Notes: generated by a model from the sequence alone, not told the origin. 36,107 nucleotides of DNA from Candidatus Corynebacterium avicola (GCA_019114135.1 DXGC01000032.1:1-36107), one strand, 5' to 3'. Shown: positions 7,881 to 17,007, counted from the first letter of the stretch. Made by a program: numbers and translations.

Positions 7881-9620
7881 ATGGCTGATTCTTCACTCCG
7901 TTCTTTCCGGGACACCCCCGACACCTTCCTCCCACAGTCACTCGGCGGCTTCGTCGCCTCCCATCCCGACGCCCGCTGGGACGACCACGGTTTCATCGCC
8001 CGCGAGACCCCGGTGGTCACCGAGTCCGGCGGCCCTGCCGTCGCGGTGATCTCCGGCGGCGGCTCGGGGCACGAGCCTATGCACTCAGGCTTCCTCGGCG
8101 AGGGGATGCTCGCTGCCGCCGTCCCCGGTCACCTGTTCACCTCCCCGAATGCCGTCCAGGTCACCCAGGCCACCCGCTGGGCCAACGACGCCGGCGGTGG
8201 TCAGGGCGTGGTGCACATCGTGAAGAACTACACCGGGGACATCATCAACTTCCGCGTCGCACGCCAGGGTCTGCCGGAGGTGGACACCCGCGAGGTCATC
8301 GTCGCCGACGACGTCGCGACGGGCGGTGACGCCGATGATTCAGACGGCCCGGGGCGCCGAGGCACCGGCGCCACGATCCTCGTGGAGAAGGTCGCCGGCG
8401 CTGCGGCGCACCGTGGCTACTCACTCAACGAGGTCACCCGTGTCGCCCAGACTGTCGCCGACAACTCCCGCTCCATGGCCGCTGCCCTGGCACCGGGCCA
8501 TCTCCCGACCTCCGGACGCGACACCTTCGACCTCGACGAGGGGGAGATGGAGATCGGTGTCGGCATCCACGGCGAACCTGGTGTGGAGCGGACCAGCGTC
8601 TCCGAGGCTTCGGAGGTGGCCAACCGTCTCGTCGACGGTATCGTCACCGACCTGGGTCTCACCGAGGGCGACACGGTCGTCGGCCTGGTCAACGGCCTGG
8701 GCGGGACCACCCTCCTGGAACTGAACCTGGTCTTCGACCATGTGCTGCGCCGGCTCGACGACGCCGGGATCACGGTCGCCCGGAGCCTCGTCGGCAGCTA
8801 CGTGACCTCGGTGAACATGGCAGGCGTCTCGGTGACGTTTACCCGGGTCAGCTCCGGTGACGCTGTGGACACCGAGGTCCTCGACCTGCTCGACGCCCCC
8901 ACCTCCGCCCCCTCGTGGCCGCGGACCCTCGGTGTCGACCCGACACCGGTCGACGCCACCATGCACGTCGCCGACGACATCCCGGGCGGACCCGAGGACG
9001 AGACGAACGAGTGGCTGTCCGCCTTCGTCGCCGGGGTCGTCGGCGCCGTGGACGACCTCACCGAGCTCGACCGGCTGGCCGGCGACGGCGACTTCGGCAC
9101 GAACATGCAGGCCGCCTTCGGTGACCTTCCGCAGCCGGTGAAGGGTTCCGACGCTGACGTCCTGGCGGCGCTGGCGAACCGGCTCTTCGTCCGGGCCGGA
9201 GGAACCTCCGGTGCGGTCTTCGGCACCCTGTTCCGCGAGATGTCGGTCACCGCTGCCGCCGGGACGGATGCCGGGCTCACCGCCGGGGAGCTCGCCGAGG
9301 CACTGCAGCGTGCACTGGACGCGGTGACGGAACTGGGCGGTGCCGCCCCCGGAGACCGCACCATGGTGGACGCGCTGGCCCCCGCCGCCACCGCCGCGAA
9401 GGACGCTGTGACTGGTGGCGGTGGGGACGGTGCGTCTTCCGACGCTGCCCCGGATCTCGCGGCGATCCACGCCGCTGCCCTGGAGGGCGCCCGCTCCACC
9501 GCTGAACTGGCCGGTCACAAGGGCCGGGCGTCCTACCTCGGCGACCGGACACGTGGAGTCATCGACCCCGGCGCACTCGTCGTCGCCTGGCTCTTCGGCG
9601 GCGCCGGGGAGATGAACTGA
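7881..9620 (+). CDS. dak: Dihydroxyacetone kinase, single-chain DhaK-DhaL fusion
   Basis: It phosphorylates dihydroxyacetone, and possibly glyceraldehyde, to enter glycolysis, using ATP as single-chain enzymes do. The product is 579 residues. The DhaK domain (about 1-330) has GGGSGHEPMHSGF and GVGIHGEPG, whose His230 should form the covalent hemiaminal with substrate. The DhaL domain (about 365-579) has LAGDGDFGTNM, supplying Mg-ATP aspartates, and RAGGTSGAVFGTLF. ATG7881 is preferred over GTG7872 because the former sits 7 bases after a -10 box. The next gene starts 4 bases after the stop, so they are cotranscribed. No phosphotransferase-system DhaM partner is present, consistent with ATP use. 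Confidence 0.93.
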   Translation: MADSSLRSFRDTPDTFLPQSLGGFVASHPDARWDDHGFIARETPVVTESGGPAVAVISGGGSGHEPMHSGFLGEGMLAAAVPGHLFTSPNAVQVTQATRWANDAGGGQGVVHIVKNYTGDIINFRVARQGLPEVDTREVIVADDVATGGDADDSDGPGRRGTGATILVEKVAGAAAHRGYSLNEVTRVAQTVADNSRSMAAALAPGHLPTSGRDTFDLDEGEMEIGVGIHGEPGVERTSVSEASEVANRLVDGIVTDLGLTEGDTVVGLVNGLGGTTLLELNLVFDHVLRRLDDAGITVARSLVGSYVTSVNMAGVSVTFTRVSSGDAVDTEVLDLLDAPTSAPSWPRTLGVDPTPVDATMHVADDIPGGPEDETNEWLSAFVAGVVGAVDDLTELDRLAGDGDFGTNMQAAFGDLPQPVKGSDADVLAALANRLFVRAGGTSGAVFGTLFREMSVTAAAGTDAGLTAGELAEALQRALDAVTELGGAAPGDRTMVDALAPAATAAKDAVTGGGGDGASSDAAPDLAAIHAAALEGARSTAELAGHKGRASYLGDRTRGVIDPGALVVAWLFGGAGEMN

Positions 9621-9624
9621 GGTA

Positions 9625-10494
9625 ATGGCCCGGAAGGCACGCGGGGCGCAGAAGTCCCAGCCCTCTGCCGGTCCGGTGGCGGGCTCCTACGAAGGCAGCT
9701 CAGGCCCCATCGAGCTCGAGCCCGACCCGTACCTCGACAACGGCTGGGTGATCAAGGTCAACGGCGTCCCCAGTTCACACGTCGTGATCGGCGCCCCGCG
9801 CCAGCTGGTCTTCGAGTACATGCAGTGGATCGCCGTGGCGGTGGAGTCCCACCTTGAGGAGACCGGCCTGGACCCCGCCACCCTTCGACTGACCCATCTG
9901 GGAGGTGGGGCCTGCTCCCTGGCCCGCTACTTCGCCGACCTCTACCCCACTTCACGCAACACCGTGGTGGAGCTCGACGGGAAGCTGGCGGAGCTGGTGC
10001 GCTCCTCCTTCGACGTTCCGCGTAGTCCGCGGGTGAAGATCCGGGTGGGCGACGCCCGGGACGTCGCGGCGTCCTTCGTCCCGGACAGCCGTGACGTGAT
10101 CATCCGCGACGTCTTCGCGGGCGACGTCACCCCTTGGTCCCTGACCACCACCGACTTCTTCACCGACTGTCACCGTGGCCTGGCACCCGGTGGGCTGTAC
10201 GTGGCGAACTGCGGCGACCACTCCGACCTGCGTGAGGCGAAGGCCGAACTCGCCGGCATGGCCGAGGTGTGGGAGCACGTCGCCGTCATCGCCGACCCCC
10301 CGATGCTCAAGGGTCGGCGCTACGGCAACATCATTCTGCTGGCATCCGACACCGACCTGCTGCAGGACGCCACCCCGGCGATGTCGACGGCGATGCGCCG
10401 CCTTCTCGGCGGTGCGGTACCCGCCCAGTACAAGGACGAGACGTGGACCCGGAAGTTCTTCTCCGGGGCGGCACCGCGCCAGGAGCAGACGTAG
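9625..10494 (+). CDS. Spermidine-synthase-fold (class I methyltransferase-like) protein
   Basis: A 289-residue protein related to polyamine aminopropyltransferases. It has the nucleotide-binding glycine loop LTHLGGGACSLAR (about 90-102), the acidic strand NTVVELDG that would hold the ribose hydroxyls, VGDARD, and the strand DVIIRDVFAG where true spermidine synthases carry the catalytic Asp. Polyamine-pocket motifs are not obvious and no SpeD/SpeA genes are nearby, so I do not assign spermidine synthesis; many actinobacterial members are uncharacterised. It starts 4 bases after the dak stop, with GAGG overlapping that stop, and the aldo/keto reductase starts 9 bases after its end, so the three form one transcription unit. 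Confidence 0.75.
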   Translation: MARKARGAQKSQPSAGPVAGSYEGSSGPIELEPDPYLDNGWVIKVNGVPSSHVVIGAPRQLVFEYMQWIAVAVESHLEETGLDPATLRLTHLGGGACSLARYFADLYPTSRNTVVELDGKLAELVRSSFDVPRSPRVKIRVGDARDVAASFVPDSRDVIIRDVFAGDVTPWSLTTTDFFTDCHRGLAPGGLYVANCGDHSDLREAKAELAGMAEVWEHVAVIADPPMLKGRRYGNIILLASDTDLLQDATPAMSTAMRRLLGGAVPAQYKDETWTRKFFSGAAPRQEQT

Positions 10495-10503
10495 CATCGG
10501 GGC

Positions 10504-11484
10504 ATGACTTCCACTCCGCAGCACTCTCCTGGCGCTCCGTTCACCCGTCCCTCCGTGGCCCTCGGCACCTGGTCCTGGGGGTCCGGCAAGGTCGGTGGTG
10601 ACACCGTCTTCGGCAACCACCTGGACACCGAGGACCTGCGACCCGTGGTCGAGGAAGCGATGGCGCACGGCCTGACCTTGTGGGACACCGCGCCGGTCTA
10701 CGCCCTGGGCGAGTCCGAGCGCATCCTCGGCGAACTGCTCGCCGACCACGACCGCGACTCCTACCAGCTGTCCACGAAGTTCACCCCGGGCATCGCCCAC
10801 CAGTACGACAACTCGATGTCCACCATGCTCGACGCCAGCCTGCAGCGGCTCGGCACCGACCACGTGGACCTGTACTGGATCCACAACCAGGACGACATCG
10901 AGAAGTGGACCCCGCAGCTCATCCCGCTGGTCCAGCAGGGCAAGGTCCGCACTGTCGGCGTGTCCAACCACAGCCTCTCCCAGATCCAGCGGGTCACCGA
11001 GATCCTCGGCGAGGAAGATATCCCGCTGTCGGCGGTGCAGAACCACTACAGCCTGCTGTTCCGTGACTCCGAGGACACCGGGGTTCTGCAGCACTGCCTG
11101 GAGAACGACGTGGACTTCTACTCCTACATGGTCCTGGAACAGGGCGCGCTGACCGGCACCTACAGCACCGCGAACCCGCTGCCGGAGGGCAGCGACAGGG
11201 CGAAGACCTACAATGCGGTCCTCCCCCAGCTGGAGTCGCTGACCACCGCGATGTCCGAGATCGGCGAGGCCCACGGCGGACTGTCCGTGGCCGAGATCGC
11301 CTCGGCGTGGGCGATCGGCAAGGGGACCGTCCCGATCATCGGGGTGACCAAGGCCCGGCACATCGACTCCCAGGTCCGGGCCACCGGAGCCACCCTCACC
11401 GATGCCGAGAACTCCCGGTTGGAGGAACTGGCCGCGGCGACCGGTGTACAGGTCCGCGGGGAGTGGGAGAAGCCGCTGGTCTAG
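10504..11484 (+). CDS. Aldo/keto reductase
   Basis: A 326-residue NADPH-dependent carbonyl reductase of the AKR superfamily, close to the YajO/Tas/perakine-reductase type. The catalytic tetrad is visible: Asp61 and Tyr66 in LWDTAPVY, Lys92 in STKFTPG, His127 in LYWIHN. The NADP phosphate region VPIIGVTKARHIDSQ lies near residues 275-290. It starts 9 bases after the spermidine-synthase-fold gene, with GGGG upstream. Together with dak it could handle triose or methylglyoxal-type carbonyls, but that is inferred only from position; substrate cannot be read from sequence. Confidence 0.9.
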   Translation: MTSTPQHSPGAPFTRPSVALGTWSWGSGKVGGDTVFGNHLDTEDLRPVVEEAMAHGLTLWDTAPVYALGESERILGELLADHDRDSYQLSTKFTPGIAHQYDNSMSTMLDASLQRLGTDHVDLYWIHNQDDIEKWTPQLIPLVQQGKVRTVGVSNHSLSQIQRVTEILGEEDIPLSAVQNHYSLLFRDSEDTGVLQHCLENDVDFYSYMVLEQGALTGTYSTANPLPEGSDRAKTYNAVLPQLESLTTAMSEIGEAHGGLSVAEIASAWAIGKGTVPIIGVTKARHIDSQVRATGATLTDAENSRLEELAAATGVQVRGEWEKPLV

Positions 11485-11531
11485 TTCGGTTTCCCCTCCG
11501 AACGCAGCGAACTGCAGTACCATCCGGGCCC

Positions 11532-12494
11532 ATGGCACTCATTGAGTTGCATGACGTCCACAAGACCTATGCCTCCTCCTCAGGTGAGGTCCATGCCCTC
11601 AGCGGCATCAACCTCTCCGTCGAGGAGGGGACGGTCCGCGGGCTGCTCGGTCCCAACGGTGCGGGGAAGACGACGACGGTCAAGGTCCTCACCACACTGG
11701 TACGCCCCACGTCAGGCACAGCCACAGTCGCCGGACTTGACGTCGTCCGGGACGCCTCCGCGGTCCGCCGCATCATCGGGGCGTCCGGGCAGTACGCCAC
11801 GATCGACGAGGAACTGTCCGCCCGGGAGAACCTCCTGCTCATCGGCCGTCTCTTCCACCTCGGGGACAAGAAGGCGAAGACGAGGGCGAACGAACTGCTC
11901 GAGCTCTTCGACCTCACCGATGCCGCCGACCGGCCCGTCAAAGGCTTCTCCGGTGGCATGCGCCGACGTGCCGACCTCGCCGCGTCCCTGGTCAGCGACC
12001 CGCACATCCTCTTCCTCGACGAACCCACCACCGGTCTCGACCCGGTGGCGCGGATCAACCTGTGGGAGGTCATCCGGGAACGGGTCGCGGCCGGCACCAC
12101 GCTGCTGCTGACCACCCAGTACCTCGAGGAGGCGGACCAGCTCGCCGACGAGATCAGTGTGATCGACCACGGCACCGTCATCGCTGAGGGCACCGCCGAC
12201 GAGCTGAAATCACAGGTCGGTGGGCAGAGTATCCGGGTCACGCTGCAGGACGCCGCGGATGCCACGTCCACCGCGGAACTGCTCTCCCACTTGTCCGCCC
12301 GCCAGGGCGACCGAGCCCAAGTCGACGGACGCACCGTCAGCGTCACCGTCACCGACGGCCCGGCAGAGCTCGAGAAGGCGTTGGGACTGTTACGTCAGCA
12401 CGGCACCGCCATCCACGACGTCGGGCTTGCCCGCCCCTCCCTCGACGATGTCTTCCTCGCACTCACGGGAGCCGAGACGGGGGCCGAGTCATGA
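11532..12494 (+). CDS. ABC exporter ATP-binding protein, DrrA type
   Basis: A 320-residue ATPase of the daunorubicin/DIM transporter family. The Walker A motif is GPNGAGKTT (40-48), the signature is FSGGMRRR, Walker B is ILFLDEPTTGLDP, followed by the DrrA-type LLLTTQYLEEADQLAD. The C-terminal 90 residues form the regulatory extension typical of DrrA and end in the conserved PSLDDVFLALTG. ATG11532 is chosen because ABC homology begins at once. TACCAT (11518-11523) lies 8 bases upstream, suggesting a leaderless start separate from the upstream operon. The permease start overlaps its stop by 4 bases. Substrate unknown; the family exports drugs and lipids. Confidence 0.93.
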   Translation: MALIELHDVHKTYASSSGEVHALSGINLSVEEGTVRGLLGPNGAGKTTTVKVLTTLVRPTSGTATVAGLDVVRDASAVRRIIGASGQYATIDEELSARENLLLIGRLFHLGDKKAKTRANELLELFDLTDAADRPVKGFSGGMRRRADLAASLVSDPHILFLDEPTTGLDPVARINLWEVIRERVAAGTTLLLTTQYLEEADQLADEISVIDHGTVIAEGTADELKSQVGGQSIRVTLQDAADATSTAELLSHLSARQGDRAQVDGRTVSVTVTDGPAELEKALGLLRQHGTAIHDVGLARPSLDDVFLALTGAETGAES

Positions 12495-13285
12495 ACACAG
12501 TGACCGAATGGCTCGTGGACGTGCGGGCGGTGACCCTGCGCAACATCACCCGCTACCGGCGCACCCCGGACCTGCTGGTGTGGGGCATGGCGCAGCCGCT
12601 GATGTTCGTGCTCCTGTTCAGCCAGGTGCTCGGCGGGGCGATCGAGGTCCCCGGGCAGGACTACGTTTCCTTCCTCATGGCAGGAATCTTCGTGCAGACC
12701 ATGGTCTTCGGCGGCACCTTCTCCGGCGTCCTCATGGCCGAGGACCGGAAGAAGGGGCTGGTCGACCGTTTCCGGACGTTGCCGATGGCTCCCTCGGCAG
12801 TTCTCGTCGGCCGGACGCTAGGTGACGTCGTGCTCAGCAGTCTGACGCTGTTGGTCATGGTGCTGGCCGGCCTGGCTGTCGGCTGGCGCTTCGACAACGG
12901 TCTCCTCGGCCTGGTGGCCGGTCTTGCCCTTCTGCTGGTCTTCTCCTGGAGTTTCGCCTGGGTGCTGGTGTGGCTCGGCTTGATTGTCAAGAGTCCGGAG
13001 GCGCTGAACAGTGCGTCCTTCATGGTTCTCTTCCCGCTGAGCTTCCTGTCCAACGGCTTCGTCCCGGCGGAGACCATGCCGAAGGTCCTGGAGACCTTCG
13101 CCAACTACAACCCGGTCAGTGCGCTGGTGCAGGCCACGCGTGAACTCTTCGGGAACACCGGAGGAGCACCGGCCCCGGATGTCTGGACGATGCAGAATCC
13201 GGTGGTCACGGTGCTCATCGGTTGTGTAGTCATGGTGGCGGTCTTCGGGACGGCCGCCACCCTTCGGTTCACGAAAGCGGAGTGA
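12491..13285 (+). CDS. ABC exporter permease, DrrB type (ABC-2)
   Basis: A 264-residue ABC-2 membrane subunit that pairs with the preceding ATPase (ATGA overlap). About six membrane helices can be seen: residues 30-50, 60-80, 110-135, 140-165, 170-195 and 240-260. Between helices 5 and 6 lies NGFVPAETMPKVLETFANYNPVSALVQATR, which matches the DrrB-family consensus segment. Its 3' end overlaps the convergent KstD-like gene by 17 bases, so no dedicated terminator fits between them. No biosynthetic cluster surrounds it, so a general drug or lipid efflux role is the best guess. Confidence 0.92.
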   Translation: MNTVTEWLVDVRAVTLRNITRYRRTPDLLVWGMAQPLMFVLLFSQVLGGAIEVPGQDYVSFLMAGIFVQTMVFGGTFSGVLMAEDRKKGLVDRFRTLPMAPSAVLVGRTLGDVVLSSLTLLVMVLAGLAVGWRFDNGLLGLVAGLALLLVFSWSFAWVLVWLGLIVKSPEALNSASFMVLFPLSFLSNGFVPAETMPKVLETFANYNPVSALVQATRELFGNTGGAPAPDVWTMQNPVVTVLIGCVVMVAVFGTAATLRFTKAE

Positions 13286-14939
13286 CGCCAGCCATGTGCC
13301 GGGCGGCGATCATGCCGAAGACGCTCGCCGGGCCGATGGTGGAACCCGGTCCGGGGTAGGTCCGGCCCATCACGGCCGCCGAGTTGTTGCCGGCCGAGTA
13401 CAGCCCCTCGATGACACTGCCGTCCTCGCGCAGGGCCCGGGAGTGCTCGTCGCAGACCACCCCGCCCTTGGTGCCTAGATCGCCGACCACCAGTTTCACC
13501 GCCGAGAAGGGCTTCTTCTCCAGCGTGCCCAGGTTCGGGTTCGGGTGCACGTTCGGGTCGGAGTAGTACCGGTCGTAGGCGGAGTTGCCGCGACCGAAAT
13601 CACCGTCGACGCCGGCCCGGGCGAAACCGTTGAAGCGGTCCACGGTCTCCCGCAGCACCTGAGGGTCCGCACCGATGCTCGTCGCCAGTTCCTCGATGGT
13701 GTCCTCCTTGTGCAGCACACCTTCGGCCTTCAGCGCCTTCGCACCGGACGGGTCAAGCATGTAGTTGCGCAGGTACTTCAGTGCGTGGACTTTGTCGGTG
13801 ACCAGCCAGAAGTCGCCGTCACGGTCATGCTCCAGCATGTGGTGGCCCAGGTCGACGTAGGACTCGGACTCATTGGCGAAGCGACGTCCCTGGGCGTCCA
13901 CGATGATGCCGTGCGGCACCGAACGCTCGCCGAGGACGAACAGCGCCCCGGTCTTCGAGGTCGGCGCCACCGAGGCACCCCACCATGCCTCGTCCAGCAG
14001 CTCCGTCGCTGCCCCGGCCTCGACCGCGATCTCCAGCGGACCGCCGACGTTGCCCGGCGCGCCGGAGGGGAAGCCCTCGATGCCCTGCAGTTCCAGTCTC
14101 TTCTCCTTGTTGTGGTCGAAGCCACCGCCGGCGAACATCACTCCCCGGTTCGCGCCGATGCGCAACGTCTCCCCGTTCTTGGTCGTGGTCACTCCTGCGA
14201 CACGACCAGAACCACTGTCACCGGCCCCGTCACTGAAGACCAGAGACTCCAGCGGGGACTCCAGCCACAGCTCGGCACCACCCTGGATCACGACCTTCTC
14301 CAGGAAGGACGATGCGAGCGCGGCACCGAGACCGGCCGGCCACCCGTCCTTGACGGTGGCGGCCGCGGTACGCAGCACCATCTCCGCGCCACGGCGGAAA
14401 CCACTGACCGTGGACCAGGCGCGGGTGAGCAACCACACGTCATCGGTCTTGATCGGCATGGTGACCTCCATCTGGCAGGTCTTCGCCCATTCCCCCAGCC
14501 GCTTCATCGGGAACGGCTTGTGTTCTATGGAGCGGCCGATCTTGCCGCCCGGAAGCTCCGGGTAGTAGTCGGCGTAGTCGGGTGAGCGGACGAACTCCAT
14601 GCCGTACTTCTGCGCGGTGGTGACGAAGTCGGCGATGCCGTCGACGAAGGCCTCCTTGCGGGCCCGGCTGGTACTACGACCCTCGTCCCCGACGGTGGCC
14701 TCGATGTACTCCAGCGCCTCCTCGCGGGAGTCGCCGACCTGGTCCTCCTGCAACAGAGGGTTGTTCGGCAGCCACATGCCACCACCGGACATCGCGGTGT
14801 TTCCGCCCCACTTCTCGGTGCTTTCCAGGATCAGGACGCTGAGTCCCTCATCCAGCGCCCCGAGGGCCGTGGACATCCCCGCTGCCCCGGATCCTACGAC
14901 GACGACATCGAATTCTCGGCCGCACTTCGTGGTGTTCAT
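13269..14939 (-). CDS. FAD-dependent 3-ketosteroid delta-1-dehydrogenase-like protein
   Basis: A 556-residue flavoprotein of the fumarate reductase/KstD family. The FAD dinucleotide motif is VVVGSGAAGMSTA (about 13-25), followed by GGNTAMSGGGMWLP. Three tyrosines match, by eye, the catalytic set I recall for Rhodococcus KstD1 (Tyr119, Tyr318, Tyr487): Tyr125/126 in DYYPELPGG, Tyr361 in NESESY, and Tyr528 in RTYPGPGSTIGP with Gly532 at the expected +4. It begins at ATG14939 with AAGGAGAG upstream. It lies 60 bases behind the aconitase-like gene and is probably cotranscribed. No other steroid-degradation genes are present, so the natural substrate may not be a steroid. Delta-4 dehydrogenases of the same fold are an alternative. 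Confidence 0.85.
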   Translation of the reverse strand: MNTTKCGREFDVVVVGSGAAGMSTALGALDEGLSVLILESTEKWGGNTAMSGGGMWLPNNPLLQEDQVGDSREEALEYIEATVGDEGRSTSRARKEAFVDGIADFVTTAQKYGMEFVRSPDYADYYPELPGGKIGRSIEHKPFPMKRLGEWAKTCQMEVTMPIKTDDVWLLTRAWSTVSGFRRGAEMVLRTAAATVKDGWPAGLGAALASSFLEKVVIQGGAELWLESPLESLVFSDGAGDSGSGRVAGVTTTKNGETLRIGANRGVMFAGGGFDHNKEKRLELQGIEGFPSGAPGNVGGPLEIAVEAGAATELLDEAWWGASVAPTSKTGALFVLGERSVPHGIIVDAQGRRFANESESYVDLGHHMLEHDRDGDFWLVTDKVHALKYLRNYMLDPSGAKALKAEGVLHKEDTIEELATSIGADPQVLRETVDRFNGFARAGVDGDFGRGNSAYDRYYSDPNVHPNPNLGTLEKKPFSAVKLVVGDLGTKGGVVCDEHSRALREDGSVIEGLYSAGNNSAAVMGRTYPGPGSTIGPASVFGMIAARHMAGVTPLS

Positions 14940-14999
14940 GGATCTCTCCTTGATGTTGGCTCCACCGGTGCTTTTGACTGTGAATCCTCATCCCCGACT

Positions 15000-16988
15000 C
15001 TACGCTGCCCCAAGCTCTCCTGACTCGGCCGTGTACGGTATCCGCCCTCCGGCGATCACCATTGCGACCTGGCGACCGGACAGGCGATGCCGCAGCAGGA
15101 CGTCCCGACCACCGATCGTCGCCCGGACCGTGTCACCGTCACGGAGGCTGTCCCGCAGGTTCCTGACGGCGAACTCATCTCCCTGCGAAACCTGGTCGTG
15201 GTCGGCAGGGTCGTCGAACTCCAACGGCAGGATCCCGAAATTGGCGAGGTTCTGCCAGTGGATCCGGGCGAAGGACTTGGCGACAACCGCACGCAAACCG
15301 AGGTAGCGGGGAGCGATCACAGCATGCTCACGCGAGGAACCCTGCCCGTAGTTGTCACCGGCGACGACCACATGGCCGCCGTCCAGGCCCGCCGTGCGTT
15401 CGTGGTAGCTGGCGTCCACGCGGGAGAAGCTGAACTCCGAGATCTTCGGGATATTGCTCCGGTACGGCAGGACGCGCGAGCCGGCCGGCATGATCTCGTC
15501 GGTGGAGACATCGTCGTCCATGACCAAGGCCACGGGAAGATCAAGTTGGTCGTCCAGGGGATCGAAGTCCGGCAGGGAGGAAATGTTCGGCCCCTTGTCC
15601 AGCTCGACCTTCGTCGCCTCCTCGGCAGCAAGTGGGGCGAGCAACATGTCATTCACGGAACTGTACTTCTCCGGCATCCCTGGCCTGGGGTAGGTCATGT
15701 CGCACAGCGACTCCAGCTCACGAGGATCAGTTATCTCACCGGTCAACGCCGCGGCGGCCGCCGTCTCCGGTGAACACAACCAGACGGAGTCCTCTTCGGT
15801 CCCCGACCGGCCGGGGAAGTTTCGCGGCATGGTGCGCAGGGAGTTCCGTCCGGTGGCCGGTGCCTGCCCCATCCCGATACAGCCCATGCAGCCAGACTGG
15901 TGGATACGTCCACCTGAGGCCACCAGCGATGTCAGCCAGCCGCCGGCGATCAGGTCGGCGAGCACCTCCCGGGATGTGGGGTTGATGTCCAGGGACACCC
16001 CGGGCGCTGTCTGCCTGCCCGAAAGAATCTCAGCGACCACGGCGAAGTCACGCAGGCCGGGATTCGCCGACGAGCCGACCACCACCTGGGAGACGTCCTC
16101 GTCCTTCACCTCCCGCACCGGAACGACATTGCCGGGCGAGGAGGGCCGGGCGATCAACGGCTCGAGTTCACCGAGGTCGATGTGCTCGGTGAGGTCGTAT
16201 CCCGCGCCTTCATCGGCGACCAGTCCTGTGTACTCATCTAACCGTCCCACGGCCTCGAGGTAGTCACGCGCGATGTCGTCAGCGGGAAAGACACTTGCGG
16301 TCGCCCCCAGTTCCGCACCCATGTTCGCGATGACGTGCCGGTCCATCGCCGTCAACTGTTCCAGAGCAGGGCCGTGGTACTCGATGATCCGGCCGGCCCC
16401 ACCCTTCACCCCGTGCCGACGCAGCATCTCCAGCACCACGTCCTTGGCGGAGACCCAGTCGGGAAGCTCACCTGTGAGCTCCACACCCCACACTTCCGGC
16501 ATGGTCACGTAGAGAGGTTCACCGGCCATCGCCATGGCGACCTCCAGGCCACCGACACCGATGGCCAGCATGCCCAGGGCACCGGCGGCACAGGTGTGGG
16601 AGTCTGATCCGATCAACGTCGCTCCGGGCCGGCCGAAGTGCGCCTGGTGCACCGGGTGTGAGACCCCGTTTCCTGCTCTGGAGAACCACACACCGTAGCG
16701 TTGTGCCGCCGACTGGAGGAAGGCGTGGTCGTCCGGGTTCTTCTCGTCTGTCTGGAGCAGGTTGTGGTCGACGTACTGCACCGACAGTTCGGTGTGGACC
16801 CGGTCCAGCCCCATTGCCTCCAGTTCGAGCATCACCATGGTGCCGGTGGCATCCTGGGTGAGCGTCTGGTCAACGGTCAGCGCGATCTCGTTGCCGGGGG
16901 CCATCTCACCGTCGACAAGGTGGTCGGCGATGAGCTTCTGCGCGACATTCCTCTGTTCAGTTGTTTCTCCGGTCTTCTCGGTCGTCAC
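15000..16988 (-). CDS. Aconitase-family hydratase, short single-chain form
   Basis: A 662-residue protein of the aconitase/isopropylmalate isomerase superfamily, with the length of the Aquifex-type putative aconitases rather than the roughly 930-residue main aconitase of corynebacteria. SDSHTC (128-133) and QSGCMGCIGMG (Cys367, Cys370) are present. The swivel domain near the C-terminus has GDNYGQGSSREHA and SFARIHWQNLANFGILPL. The segment that normally reads GSCTN, giving the third Fe-S cysteine, reads GSSANPG here. GTG16988 is preferred: GGAG lies 8-9 bases upstream, whereas for GTG16997 it would be too close. The gene is divergent from prfC and upstream of the KstD-like gene. Activity on cis-aconitate or a related acid is plausible but unproven. 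Confidence 0.82.
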   Translation of the reverse strand: MTTEKTGETTEQRNVAQKLIADHLVDGEMAPGNEIALTVDQTLTQDATGTMVMLELEAMGLDRVHTELSVQYVDHNLLQTDEKNPDDHAFLQSAAQRYGVWFSRAGNGVSHPVHQAHFGRPGATLIGSDSHTCAAGALGMLAIGVGGLEVAMAMAGEPLYVTMPEVWGVELTGELPDWVSAKDVVLEMLRRHGVKGGAGRIIEYHGPALEQLTAMDRHVIANMGAELGATASVFPADDIARDYLEAVGRLDEYTGLVADEGAGYDLTEHIDLGELEPLIARPSSPGNVVPVREVKDEDVSQVVVGSSANPGLRDFAVVAEILSGRQTAPGVSLDINPTSREVLADLIAGGWLTSLVASGGRIHQSGCMGCIGMGQAPATGRNSLRTMPRNFPGRSGTEEDSVWLCSPETAAAAALTGEITDPRELESLCDMTYPRPGMPEKYSSVNDMLLAPLAAEEATKVELDKGPNISSLPDFDPLDDQLDLPVALVMDDDVSTDEIMPAGSRVLPYRSNIPKISEFSFSRVDASYHERTAGLDGGHVVVAGDNYGQGSSREHAVIAPRYLGLRAVVAKSFARIHWQNLANFGILPLEFDDPADHDQVSQGDEFAVRNLRDSLRDGDTVRATIGGRDVLLRHRLSGRQVAMVIAGGRIPYTAESGELGAA

Positions 16989-17007
16989 TGTTATCACTCC
17001 AGAAAGT

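Noticed and set aside
9625..10494. Naming the gene speE
   Set aside because: The fold is right but polyamine-binding and catalytic signatures are not clear and no polyamine pathway genes are nearby.
13269..14939. Evidence of steroid catabolism in this region
   Set aside because: Only one KstD-like gene is present; no other kst/hsa-type genes or regulators are in the window.
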